From contig JAJVDF010000162.1 in NCBI GenBank assembly GCA_022410635.1, positions 1,707,141 to 1,771,140 on the forward strand: a DNA stretch of 64,000 nucleotides. The letters run 5' to 3'. Made by a program: the position numbers and the translations under genes. The notes below the pieces were generated by a model, which worked only from the letters and a program-made list of their open reading frames with translations, was not told the origin of the DNA and ran no database searches. Positions 29,971-39,365 of this stretch are shown one piece after another. The stretch's first letter is position 1; every line of letters begins with the position of its first letter. The stretch comes from Tretioscincus oriximinensis. Its lineage: Eukaryota > Chordata > Lepidosauria > Squamata > Gymnophthalmidae.

Positions 29971-31262
29971 GATCCGATTTATAGGACTAAGGCCCCATTC
30001 TGCACTAGCCTTTATTTCGCTTGTTATCTCATTCATTTATAAAGCGTCATCCACNTAGATGGCGCTGTACAATACACATAAAATTCAATGTCAGCGACAA
30101 ATGCTGTAAAGGAATATTAGGAAATAACTTGCCGTTCACATCCCTTTGGGGCCCACCACAGCCTATAAAGCAGGCTCCTATTTCAAGATCTATCCCAAAT
30201 CAAAGCGTGGTGTAGATAGTGCCTGAAGCCAATGTTCTCCAAGTTAGGAAAGGGTTCCTTGGACACATTTAACACCTTTGCTCTTCTTTCCTACCGTATT
30301 CAGAAAGTTGAGCACAAGCCATGTGCAAACAGAAAGGCCGTCGCTACTCTTGGGGAGCATTATAGATTTGTTGCAGACTTCTTTGCAAAACCTTCCATTA
30401 TGAGCAATAGGGGAGGGGGGGGACTGCTTTTGATTCTGTACATTTTGCCTCACCAGTTGCTTTGTTTGTGCTTCCTTTTTGCTCCTGTTCTAGAAGCAGA
30501 TATTCATATTTTTTTAATAACACCCCCCCCCCCCAAAAAAAAAAAAAAAACCCTAACGAAGTCTTACAAATGTTCTGTTTCAATCACCGCACCCTGGCTT
30601 TTCTTGCAAGCTCAGCCATTAACATAAAAGGATGAGTTCAGCTGAGAGTACTCCTTAAAAATTTCTCTTTCAAAAAAGGCCTCCTTTGACCATGCTGTGA
30701 AGACAGGGATATTTTACTTCCTAAACCCCTGGCATTCAGAAATTCTATTAAAGCCTTATCACCAGCCACCAGGCTCCGTGCTTTAACTGCATTTCATTGT
30801 TCTGCATTTGAGATAGAATCAAAGGGAGGGAAAAAGCAGGATCAACTTTATCCCACGAACAATGCCCGCTGGTACCCTCGACTGCCGTTTAAATTCAGAT
30901 CTATAATGCTGCAACCCGGAAAATCAAAAGCAAAACACTGTGGAAAAAAAGAGGGAAAGTGTGACTTTCTCTTTCCCTCCCTCTTTTTGCATACACGTGT
31001 TTTTCTTTACATATGTATATGTACACTGGGATCCCTAAATGTAAACATGGTGTATTATGGGGGCCACATAAGGGAAGCAAAACAAAACTCGATTATTTAT
31101 CGTAACTGCAGGATATCATTCTGAAAATAAACCTAAAGCCAAGGTTTACTGTTTTTTGTTTTACTCATCCTGTAAAAAAATTAATTTATCTAGCTGAAGT
31201 GATTTTTGGAAGGATAGGACTTGTGTTCATTGATTGAATGTTTTTTATGTTCTTTAAGTCTG
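29971..31262. promoter_or_regulatory. Candidate non-coding conserved island
   Basis: Repeat-free to the eye except a C/A homopolymer pair at 30524-30550. 30560-30900 has AGCCATTAACATAAAAGG, CAGCTGAGAG, TTAAAGCCTTATCACC, TTTAACTGCATTTCATTG. 30900-31150 has ACATGGTGTATTATGG. No credible exon is evident. The regulatory label is an inference from texture. Confidence 0.25.
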
Positions 31263-31269
31263 CAAAGAA

Positions 31270-31490
31270 GGAGAAGGAAGAGAACAAGAGTTGATTTTTC
31301 TACCTCATTTTTCTCAGTCCAGAGGGACTCAAAGCAACTTACAAAACCTTCTGTTCTTTTCTTAACAACAGGCACCTTGTGAAGTAGGTGAGGCTGAGGG
31401 AGCTCCAAATAACTGTGAGTAACCCAGAGTCATCCAGATGGATTCATGGAGAAGTGGAGAATCCAACTAGGATACATTTTCAAGTGCAAG
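31270..31490 (-). mobile_element. SINE-2 diverged copy
   Basis: In reverse complement: GGATTCTCCACTTCTCC, ATGAATCCATCTGGATGACTCTGGG, GAGCTCCCTCAGCCTCACC, ACAAGGTGCCTGTTGTTAAG, TTGAGTCCCTCTGGACTGAG, and a TTCTCC tail. Confidence 0.65.
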
Positions 31491-31765
31491 ACCAGACTAG
31501 AAAGGACTAATAACAACAGCTGAAACTGCAAGGGAGTAGATACAGATGGGATATTAGAAAAAAACTTTCTGATAGGGAAGTTCATTAACCAGTGGAATAG
31601 GTTGCCACAGGAGATGATGGGCTGTTCTTCAACAGAAACCTTTGAACAGAAGCTGGACTGTCATATGTCTGGGATATTTTAGTGAAGTTTGTATTCACAA
31701 GAGGCCGATTCTGATGAGCCCTAGATGTCCCCTCTAACATTACCATTCAATAATTCTATGATAAT
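31491..31765 (+). pseudogene. CR1 fragment
   Basis: ACTGCAAGGGAGTAGATACAGATGGGATATTAG, AACTTTCTGATAGG, CAGTGGAATAGGTTGCCACAGGAG, AACAGAAGCTGGACTGTCATATGTC. This is the CR1 second-subfamily C-terminal region. Confidence 0.65.
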
Positions 31766-32279
31766 TCAGCCCAACTCACATGAGCGTCAGGGCCTAGCCT
31801 TGGAGACACTGAGGAACCTATTTCAGTGACACACTGTGCACCACAGGAACAGGTCCCCAATAAATCCAAACATGAGACATCTGCCTCTTGCAAGTAGCTG
31901 TATTCTGAACTAGTGCTCACAGACCCACATGTATACCCACTTAAAGAGATTTACCAGCAATCTTGGTCAGGTCTTCCCTACAGAATAAACCTCTATCTTC
32001 TGTAAGGAAAGCCTTCTCCTGACCAAATTTAGAAACAAAGTTGAAATACTTGTTTGCTTAGCTTAGTAACCCCCACTCTGGATCACTTCTTTTGAGTTTA
32101 TAATTTATGTATTTTGTAAATGCTGTAGTCCAATATATGCTTTAATCTTTTAAAGTGTTTTGATCACTACCAGCATTAAAGATGGTATGAAAATACACAT
32201 GCAATAAATAACTCTGGACCTTTGACTTCCTTCAGGCAAGTCTGCTCTTTTACATAAATCGACGATCAATTAGAAACAG
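31766..32279. other. Unassigned sequence
   Basis: No repeat or gene is recognised. Confidence 0.35.
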
Positions 32280-33175
32280 GCTGCTTCCAAACATGGTCAG
32301 TAATATACTTGAATGTTGAGTTTCTGTTGCATTTGCCTCACCATGTAAACTGACAGACTGCAAGTTTTAAAGCCATTTGTTTAGATTAATTTATGCGGAA
32401 AACTGCTATATAAAGGTAATGTTTTTTNAATTTTTTTATTATTATATCCGTTTGTACAATTGTACAATAAAGTAGTGGTACATTCATTGGACAGTGTTTT
32501 ACATATTAGTCTTTCCGCTTCCCCCCCTTCCCCCCCCCCCTGCTCCCATCCTTTCTCCCCTTTGGGGATTTAACTATTTCCTCCATTTACTATAAGATTC
32601 TATTTCCCTTCTGGACCTGAACTATCTCTGTAATAAGATAGTTCCTTACTTCTTCCCATTTTTGTTTTACTTTCCTTATTTTTCCTATGTTGTTGTTGCA
32701 ATTTATCCTAGTTGTCCTAATCTCTACAATAAATTTTGTCTATGATATATTCATACCATTTCCATTTATTCCATTTTAATCTATCTTTCCACCCATTCAG
32801 TACTACCAGCTGTGCACAAGCTATAAGATCCTCAGTTGTATTCTTTCTATCAATTGGACTTATGTTATTCAGACCTGCTAATAAAACTACCATTTTATTA
32901 GACAATATTATAGATGTATTTAGCATTTTATTTCTTTTTCTATGGTTTTCCAGAATTTGTGCTAATGAGAAACTGCAAGAGGGAGATGCAAAGGCCTCTG
33001 ATATTGACAACAGCATTTGGGAGGAAGGACTACTGGGCTTTCCCTTGACAAAACAAAATGGCTGAAGGGAGATTGTGTCATGAGTGCAGAAAATCTTGCT
33101 TGTCTGGAGCTAATAGAATAATTAAAAAATTGAATGTATTATGTAAGATTGTGAACAAGACCCATTAAAACCAGT
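32280..33175 (+). repeat. Family C, long copy split by an L1 fragment
   Basis: Left part: TGTTGCATTTGCCTCACC, GTAAACTGACAGACTGCAAG. Right part: AAACAAAATGGCTGAAGGGAGATTGTGTCATGA, TTGCTTGTCTGGAGCTAATAG. Both match the reverse complement of 770-1255 in order. The interruption at 32427-32950 is an L1 3' fragment. Confidence 0.65.
32427..32950 (-). pseudogene. L1 LINE ORF2 C-terminus and 3' end
   Basis: The minus strand reads LSNKMVVLLAGLNNISPID, then WKDRLKWNKWKWYEYIIDKI, before an A/T-rich 3' region ending at about 32430. It is homologous to 15004-15560. Only the last coding part is present, as usual for 5'-truncated L1 copies. Confidence 0.75.
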
Positions 33176-33505
33176 AAATTGATAAACTGGATTATCAGGA
33201 CATTTCGGATCAAGCGAGTAATGTGTGGATCTGACCCCAGTTTGCTACCAGAAAAATCATTTACAGATATAGTGTGTTCTGTAAATCTCTTTGGGAGACC
33301 ATTAAATGTGGTCTTAACTTCCCAAATAAATGTTTGCTTAACTTTATTTGCCTCTTATTCCACATATGCCAATACAGCATTGAATAAAATCGCAACAAAA
33401 TGAACAAGATCGTTTTGAAAGAAGAAGGGAGAAACAGAATTGTTGTAAACTATTATTATTGCTAGAGCCTTCTGGATTGCTCCTGGTGAGTAAATAAGAC
33501 TGGAA
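33176..33505. other. Unassigned sequence
   Basis: No recognised repeat or gene is seen. Confidence 0.35.
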
Positions 33506-33509
33506 GCCT

Positions 33510-33600
33510 TTCTGTACTGGGCCTCATTCCCTACTTTATTCCAGAATTGGGGCCTGCCATTCATATTCCAGTGCAGAATACACAAGGCCTGAATTCTGTA
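33510..33600. mobile_element. FB-A relic
   Basis: TACTGGGCCTCATTCCCTACTTTATTCCAGAATTGGGGCCTGCCATTCATATTCCAGTGCAGA keeps the FB-A order of words. It is diverged. Confidence 0.45.
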
Positions 33601-34140
33601 CTAGTATGCAGAAGCAAAGTCCCCAACACCTTAGAGACTAACAAGAAAAAGATTGATTCCAAAGAAATAGACATGTTAGGCTGCGTCCTGAACATCTAGT
33701 AAGGGCCACAGCATCTTACCATCTGAAGAAGTAGACATGCTACCAATATTTTGTTTTTATTCCAGAGAAATAGATGGTTAGTCTTACTTCAGAAAGTCAG
33801 GTGTGTGTGTTGTAGCACTTAAAGACTAACGAGAGAAAGGCAGGTGGCATGAGTTTCCAAAGGCCCTGTCCCCACTGAGCCTTATTCTGGGTTATATCTC
33901 GGTACAGAGCTTGGTCATTCACATGCCAGTGTAGGCTGTGGCAGGCCCCGAATAGGCTACACTAGCACGTTGATGGCACATTTCTATTCTGAGATATAGC
34001 CAAGAAGAAGGCTCAGTGGGGAGAGGGCCTATAGACAAGTCTGAATATCTGAAGTAGACGTATCCTCAAAAGCTCGTGGCCCCCCCTACCTTTCTCCTGT
34101 TAATCTCTAACCACCACAAGTCCCCCTTACTCATTCTTTG
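33601..34140. mobile_element. Family P relics, one split by FB-A
   Basis: 33605-33800 has CACCTTAGAGACTAACAAGAAAAAG and CATCTGAAGAAGTAGACATGC, with a terminus-like AGAGAAATAGATGGTTAGTC. 33810-33860 has GTAGCACTTAAAGACTAACGAGAG and GGTGGCATGAGTTTCC; it continues after FB-A at 34031 with TAGACAAGTCTGAATATCTGAAG. 34075-34125 has CTCGTGGCCCCCCCTACCTTTCTCC. Confidence 0.55.
33861..34030. mobile_element. FB-A foldback element, best full copy
   Basis: The left terminus AGGCCCTGTCCCCACTGAGC is the near reverse complement of the right terminus GCTCAGTGGGGAGAGGGCCT. Inner arms: CACATGCCAGTGTAGGCTGTGG and CGAATAGGCTACACTAGCACG. It is inserted in an older family P copy. A clear target duplication is not visible. 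Confidence 0.75.
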
Positions 34141-34149
34141 CTAATCTGT

Positions 34150-34242
34150 GGGCCTGACCACAATGAGCCTTATTAGANGTTATCAGGCTCTTGTTCCAAG
34201 ATATAGTCCAGAATAAGGCTCCGTGGGGGCGGGACCTTGAAA
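34150..34242. mobile_element. FB-A deletion derivative
   Basis: CTGACCACAATGAGCCTTATTAG is opposed by TCCAGAATAAGGCTCCGTGGGGGCGGG. Only the arms remain. Confidence 0.55.
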
Positions 34243-34323
34243 GTGCAATGTTGTCTCCATGTAAGAAAAAGAAAGGTAGCAGGTCCACAAAAGTTCCCAC
34301 AGCCTCCCCTTTCCTTGGTAGTC

Positions 34324-34753
34324 AATTTCAGAGAAATAGCCGTGTTAGTCTAGCAGAAAGTCCAGCAAAGGGGCTAGCAGCACTTTGAGACTAACTTGAG
34401 AAAAGTGGTTGGCATAAGCTTTCGTAGACAGGTCTACTTCTTCAGATGCTCGAAAGATTATATCTGTCTGTACCTGAGCAAGAGTCCTGGAGAGGTTGAT
34501 GGATTTCCACTCCATTCGGCTAATGTTGGTGCTTTCCATGGTAGTCAATTTCAGAGAAATAGCCGTGTTAGTCTAGCAGAAANTCCAGCAAAGGGGCTAG
34601 CAGCACTTTGAGACTAACTTGAGAAAAGTGGTTGGCATAAGCTTTCGTAGACAGGTCTACTTCTTCAGCATCTGAAGAAGTAGACCTGTCTACGAAAGCT
34701 TATGCCAACCACTTTTCTCAAGTTAGTCTCAAAGTGCTGCTAGCCCCTTTGCT
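34324..34753. mobile_element. Family P composite: two direct units and one inverted unit
   Basis: Unit 1 (34324-34448) starts AATTTCAGAGAAATAGCCGTG and ends CTTCTTCAGATG. An interior (34449-34540) follows, then unit 2 in the same direction (34541-34671), then unit 3 inverted (34672-34753). 34587-34668 and 34672-34753 are perfect 82-base inverted copies around CAT. The flanks share CCCCTTTCCTTG exactly, extending to 18 bases with one mismatch (34306-34323, 34754-34771). The pattern of direct and inverted terminal units with variable long duplications recalls Penelope-like retroelements; that class is my inference. Confidence 0.8.
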
Positions 34754-34771
34754 CCCCTTTCCTTGTTAGTC

Positions 34772-34845
34772 TCTGAGGTGCTATGAAACNCCTTTCTAGA
34801 TACTCTGGACCCAGCTAACATAACTCTTTCTTTGAAATATCCATC
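34772..34845 (+). mobile_element. Family P, old copy used as target
   Basis: TCTGAGGTGCTATGAAAC and ATACTCTGGACCCAGCTAACATAAC belong to an older family P copy, into which the composite at 34324 inserted. Confidence 0.5.
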
Positions 34846-35170
34846 CATGGTTCTTAGAAAATGAAACCCCCAGAGAAATGGTCCCTTTGCCAATTTCAGC
34901 ACCAGCGGATGGACAGCTCCTTTGCAGCGCTTAGGGCCTGAATGGAAACTAGGCAGCCAACTTCAGCAACCAGTTTTCAAACCAATCAAGAGGGAGATCC
35001 TTAGCAGCCAGCAAGGGGATCCTTTGATATTTCCGTCCTTAGTATTCAATCATTAATATTTCTTCCGGAAACTACTGAAAGTACATCTATTTTTATGACT
35101 GTTTTTTTTTTGTTTTGAAAAGCAAAGCTCTCTNATCTCCAGATTTTTATGATGTGGTTGATATCGCGAA
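34846..35170. promoter_or_regulatory. Candidate non-coding conserved island
   Basis: No repeat is recognised. Motifs include CAGCGGATGGACAGCTCC, AAACCAATCAAGAG, CCTTTGATATTTCC and TCAATCATTAATATTTC. Nothing suggests an exon. Confidence 0.22.
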
Positions 35171-35189
35171 CCTCGCCAAATATTGTTTG

Positions 35190-35210
35190 TNTGTGTGTGT
35201 GTGTGTGGAA
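35190..35210 (+). repeat. (TG)n microsatellite
   Basis: A GTGTGTGTG run. Confidence 0.95.
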
Positions 35211-35519
35211 TGTTATCCCATCATTTACAAATCGAAAATATATATATTATATTAAATCTGAAGCATCATACTCTTTGCACACGTGCATGCACATGTGAGG
35301 ATAAAAAGCATGCACCTACAGATGGCAATTGCAGTGTGAATTTAAATAACAACAACAACAACAATAGACACCACCTATACATAGGACTGGGTTATGTTTA
35401 TGTAATAGTATATATGTAATATGTAATTATTATTATTTATTATTGACAAATGAGATGACAATGTCAGCATTCTCGTGACAAACTTCAAATGCCAACATCG
35501 TTATCTGGTTTGTCATGTT

Positions 35520-35660
35520 ATATTGTTGCTTTTCTCAATAATAATAATAAATAATAAATAAATAATATAATAATATAATAATATAATAAATAAATAATAT
35601 AATAATATAATAATATAATAATATAATAATAATATAATAATAATAATAATAATAATATAG
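35520..35660 (+). repeat. (AAT)n/(AATAATAT)n A/T microsatellite
   Basis: ATAATAATATAATAATAT units form about 130 bases. A block shared with 48117 begins just after it. A small AAC run lies upstream at about 35346-35362. Confidence 0.95.
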
Positions 35661-35800
35661 AAGAAGCAAAAAAATCAAATTTAAAAGAATTAATTTACAT
35701 CTGAAGAAGGTGGCAGGACTGGAAAAGCATATCCATAGATATATTTTTCAAATGGAAATAAATGTTTGGGGCACTGGGAAGATCACTGTAATTAAAAGAA
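35661..35800 (+). repeat. Duplicated block, copy 1
   Basis: AAATCAAATTTAAAAGAAT, then GCAGGACTGGAAAAGCATAT and the following bases through AAATAAATGTTT are almost identical to 48117-48245. CACTGTAATTA also follows in both. An AAT microsatellite precedes both copies. Not a recognised transposon. Confidence 0.8.
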
Positions 35801-36629
35801 CAATGACTTCCCTCAAAGCCAGACGTACAACTGGGAGGGTGCTGAGATGCTGCTTAGAAAGCCCTTTGTCATTTAGGCCTCAAACTTAATGCATTTGAAA
35901 TTGGGTACAGGCTTCTCTGCTTACCAGCTGGAAGAATGGAGAAGCGGTGGAGGAGGGGTTGGGCTTAAAATGGGAGGGGGGGGGCAGGGAGGAAGGATGG
36001 AGAAAGATGGTCCTTATTTCTTTGTACAGATGAAAACCTCCCTGTGCAGATGGGAAGACTTTCCTTAATGCCTCAGACGACAATTAAGAATGTGATGCCA
36101 ACAAGAAATAGCCCTACATTAATATTGTATATGGAACAGCTGAAGGGCTTAAAACATTGTGCCCAGCGCAGGCCCCTAGCAGATGGAATAACAAGAGAGA
36201 AGCAAGGGGAGGGGAGAGGCGGGGAAAGCCCATTTAATAACCCCCTTCTTTTCTGAGATTTATACAATCACCCCTCAGGAGTTAAAAAGTTCTTTGTCTA
36301 CCAGAAATTTACAGTTGAAAGTTGATCTTTTTAATCTGGTCATTCTGTAACACACATACAGAGACACACACAGACGCACAGTGATCACAAAAGCTGCCAA
36401 TTTTCTTTTCACATGCTCCCCCTGCCTGTAGCCCCCCCCCAGCAGCTTCTGTTATACCTTTGTGGTGCAACACACTGACTATCAGGCGTGGACATAGTCA
36501 AAAGAAGTGCTGGACAGGGCTAGAATCCTGCCCAGATTCCAAGAGTTTTATTTTTGAAGAATGTTGAATCTGTCACAGAAAGGGAGAGAGAAAAGGAAGC
36601 GGCAGTGTGTGTCACAGGAAGAGAAAGTT
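35801..36629. promoter_or_regulatory. Candidate non-coding conserved island
   Basis: 36040-36240 has CTTTCCTTAATGCCTCAGACG, GACAATTAAGAATGTGATG, CTACATTAATATTGTATATGG and GAACAGCTGAAGGGC, all unlike the repeats nearby. Poly-G and poly-C runs occur at 35977-35986 and 36432-36440. The function is unknown. Confidence 0.22.
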
Positions 36630-37145
36630 CTTGTCTTCACTGAGCCTTAAGGGCTATGGAGCCTGCCATCTACATGCTAGAGTAGACCATGCTAGTGTAT
36701 TTCAGAGAAATAGCCGTGTTAGTCTAGCAGAAAGTCCAGCAAAGGAGCTAGCAGCACTTTGAGACTAACTTGATGTCTCTACCAGACATTGCACCTTGTT
36801 GCCCCAGGCACTTTTTTACATAAGAGGATTAGTTCCTGCTATTTACCTGTTTTTTTAAGGAGATTAGTTCCTGCTAATTTACCTGCAATTCAACACCTCC
36901 CTACAGTTGCATATGCTTTGTCTTCTCCCATACACATTTTCCTATAAGTGCCTGACCCTGACATTAGTCCCTCAGCATCTGAAGAAGTAGACCTGTCTAC
37001 GAAAGCTTATGCCAACCACTTTTCTCAAGTTAGTCTCAAAGTGCTGCTAGCTCCTTTGCTGGACATGCTAGTGTAGACATGGGCATGGGGATGCCCAAGC
37101 TGTGTCCAGAGATCTAACCAGAATAAAGCCCGATGCTGTAGAATA
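36630..37145. mobile_element. FB-A element split by family P
   Basis: The left half (36630-36699: CTTCACTGAGCCTTAAGGGC, CTGCCATCTACATGCTAG) and right half (37064-37145: ATGCCCAAGCTGTGTCC, CCAGAATAAAGCCCGATG) are the two arms of FB-A. The interruption is the 364-base family P element. Confidence 0.75.
36700..37063. mobile_element. Family P element with 12-bp target duplication
   Basis: It begins TTTCAGAGAAATAGCCGTG and ends CTCCTTTGCTGGA. CATGCTAGTGTA occurs at 36688-36699 and 37064-37075. The outer arms (36731-36773 and 37024-37063) are inverted copies. The right unit alone has CTGAAGAAGTAG...CTACGAAA at about 36976-37005. The roughly 200-base interior contains a near-repeat of GATTAGTTCCTGCTA. 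No protein frame is seen. Confidence 0.85.
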
Positions 37146-38115
37146 TAACTTCCCCCTTTTCTTCTTGGATGCAAAATATATATGCAGGAAGCAAAACAGA
37201 GATATCCTTTTACTTAATGTGAGTTTCAATGCATAATGCACTTAGCTTCCTAGTTTTTCTCTGCCAACCCCCCCCCCCATCCTTTCAGAGCCTTTGATTC
37301 AGGAACTATAATTTTATGTGCAGTATGTTATTAGCAAAGGAATAATCTCTTCCCAGTAGTCACAAAATTTGACTTTGCATGATCGCCAATGTGGAAACGG
37401 CGCCAGCAACCCCCCCTCTCCTCATCCATATAAACACAAAATCTGCTCTGCAATTTGTTCTTGACAAACGTGACATCCTCTGTATCCACAGGTGGATTAT
37501 AAAACCCCTCCCAGCTCACTAACAGAGAGCAAAAGGCAAACAAGAATGTTAATTTTTTGCCTTCAGTCGTGCGCCAGACCACAGCAGTGAATGGAACCTG
37601 CCCCCAAAGCAAACGACTAAACATGGGATACAGAAGCCAAGGAAAGTTGCAGATAAGTTTTTTTAAAAATCTTTTATCTTGCTTAATATATATATATATA
37701 TATATATCTCCACGCACCTAAAAACGCTCCACACAGCTTCATTCTTGCTTTGATTTGGGGGAACCACAGAAATCAGACCCTCTCTAGTTCAAGGCAAGCC
37801 ACACACTTCCCGGGAAAAGTTACAGCCCGGCCCAAAAACTTATGCACCAAGGGGGCCTCCGAGGAAGACGTCTCAGCCAATAGGAGCTCCCACGCGCTGC
37901 TAATTGCAAATCAAAGCAGCCAGAAAAGCAGCCAATCAGAGAGAAGGCCGTTGTCGTCGCTACACACTGTCTATTGAGGCAAGAGACCAGAGAGACAATA
38001 AGGTTGGAATGAATGAAACTGAAGAAGGGAACATATGACTCTATACATGGTGACCACAGCCTTCGCTCCCAATCTGCTGCACAATGCCTTAACGCTGGCA
38101 TATGTGCAGTCGTGG
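37146..38115. promoter_or_regulatory. Candidate regulatory island with CCAAT boxes
   Basis: 37800-37975 has AGCCAATAGGAGC and AGCCAATCAGAG 55 bases apart, with CTAATTGCAAATCAAAG between them (TCF/LEF-like ATCAAAG and an octamer-like word). A TA microsatellite lies at 37686-37706. Two CCAAT boxes plus higher CpG suggest a promoter or enhancer, but no transcript start or exon can be shown. Confidence 0.3.
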
Positions 38116-38117
38116 GA

Positions 38118-38136
38118 TGGGGGGGGGGGGGGGGGA
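38118..38136 (+). repeat. Poly-G tract
   Basis: About 18 consecutive G, a likely assembly-length uncertainty and a possible G-quadruplex. Confidence 0.9.
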
Positions 38137-38159
38137 GAGAGAACTATGTGTCTATGAAG

Positions 38160-38530
38160 CTGATCACACTTGTGTTTTTATTCAGTTTCAGCCCACTTTC
38201 AGACAGAGGGAACATGTCAGGAAAGTGGCAAGCATCTTCTAACCAGGGTCTGGACACACTTGGGTCCTGTACCTTATTCTGTGAGCCTTAATCTACATTC
38301 AGGGCCTGTCATAGCCTACACTGGCATGTGGATGGCCAAGCTATGTACCGAGATAAAACCCAGAATAAGGCTCAGTGAGGAGTGGATCTTAAACATACGT
38401 TATTATCCACACACATACATTATCTAAACAAAAGGTGGATTTTCTGATACTTGCCACTTTGCTGATACATTTTCGTGCTCAGGGAGGGGATTCAAGTTTA
38501 ATTAAGGCTTAAATGTGACCGGGGCCACTT
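38160..38530. mobile_element. Family E element split by FB-A
   Basis: GATCACACTTGTGTTTTTATTCAGTTTCAGCCCACTTTCAG on the left; AAGTTTAATTAAGGCTTAAATGTGACCGGGGCC on the right. FB-A sequence sits at about 38260-38390. Confidence 0.65.
38260..38390. mobile_element. FB-A element inside family E
   Basis: TGGGTCCTGTACCTTATTCTG, GGCCTGTCATAGCCTACACTGGCATGTGGATGGCCAAGC, AACCCAGAATAAGGCTCAGTGAGG: the right arm and the centre are intact. Confidence 0.7.
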
Positions 38531-38875
38531 TTGGTTTTGACAATGTGGAAAGAAAATTATTATTCATTTTGTTTCTGGATTTTTTTCCCCATTCTCAAAG
38601 TGGACCAAAGCTAAGGGTCTGTACAGGCATCGCCAAGCCATCTTCCTGTCAGCAGAAAACAAGTATCTGGTGCTGCAGATTGGATAAAGAGGCATCCTCC
38701 CTTCCAGAGATAGGTGCAGTGCAGGTTGGGAGCTGTAGTCCGAAGAACAGGGCCTCATAAAGACTGGGCAGAAGAGGCCTTGCCCTCCTCATTGCTGATA
38801 CTATTTCCTGCCCTGCTGTAGATTCCTGTGGTTGCTGGACATTCAAGCTTTTATTGCATTTTATTTGCAATCCAA
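38531..38875 (+). mobile_element. Family E relic and cassette B fragment
   Basis: 38540-38615 keeps family E words (TTATTATTCATTTTG, CATTCTCAAAGTGGACCAAAG). From 38616 the order CCATCTTCCTGTCAGCAGAAAAC, GTGCAGGTTGGGAGCTGTAG, GGACATTCAAGCTTTTAT follows the left part of cassette B at 21970-22215. Confidence 0.5.
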
Positions 38876-39234
38876 TCAGTCAATACTGATTTTTTTTTTT
38901 AAAAAATGCATGATTAGAAAACATTGTGACAGAAAACAGCAGCAAAAGGCGAAATTGTTTTCTTTCAATAAGATCTAAGTCTGAAAAATCCACTTTGGGG
39001 TAAATAAAGTGTAAAGAAAGTGCCCCAATTTCTCTTTTGCAAAGGATTTATTGTGAACTTGAATCCTGAAGAAGTAACTTAAAGTTTCATTAAACAGCCA
39101 CAGATATTAAGTATCTGTAAAGTCACCAAAGCAGTATGAATATGACACTTGGGCACAGCACCTTCTAGTGGTAGGACGAAATGCTTGTCAGCGCACTGTT
39201 TAATGAAAATCCAGATTTGCAAATCAACTTTCTT
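38876..39234. other. Unassigned sequence
   Basis: A T/A homopolymer is at 38890-38906. ACAGAAAACAGCAGCAAAAGGC and ATCCACTTTGGGG may be family E relics. No gene. Confidence 0.35.
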
Positions 39235-39365
39235 TTGAATAGCAGAGTTGGCTAAAGCTGAGGTCAGTAGAAGGGCGCTCATCCCCTCCATGGCAGACAC
39301 AGGGCTTCGAGAACAGATCTCTCACATGAAAGACCGAATCTTAACACCTGAACCATTCAGTGCAA
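39235..39365 (-). mobile_element. SINE-1b fragment
   Basis: In reverse complement: TGAATGGTTCAGGTGTTAAGA head, TGAGAGATCTGTTCTCGAAGCCCTGTG, then CTTTAGCCAACTCTGCTATTC. The 3' half is missing. Confidence 0.65.
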
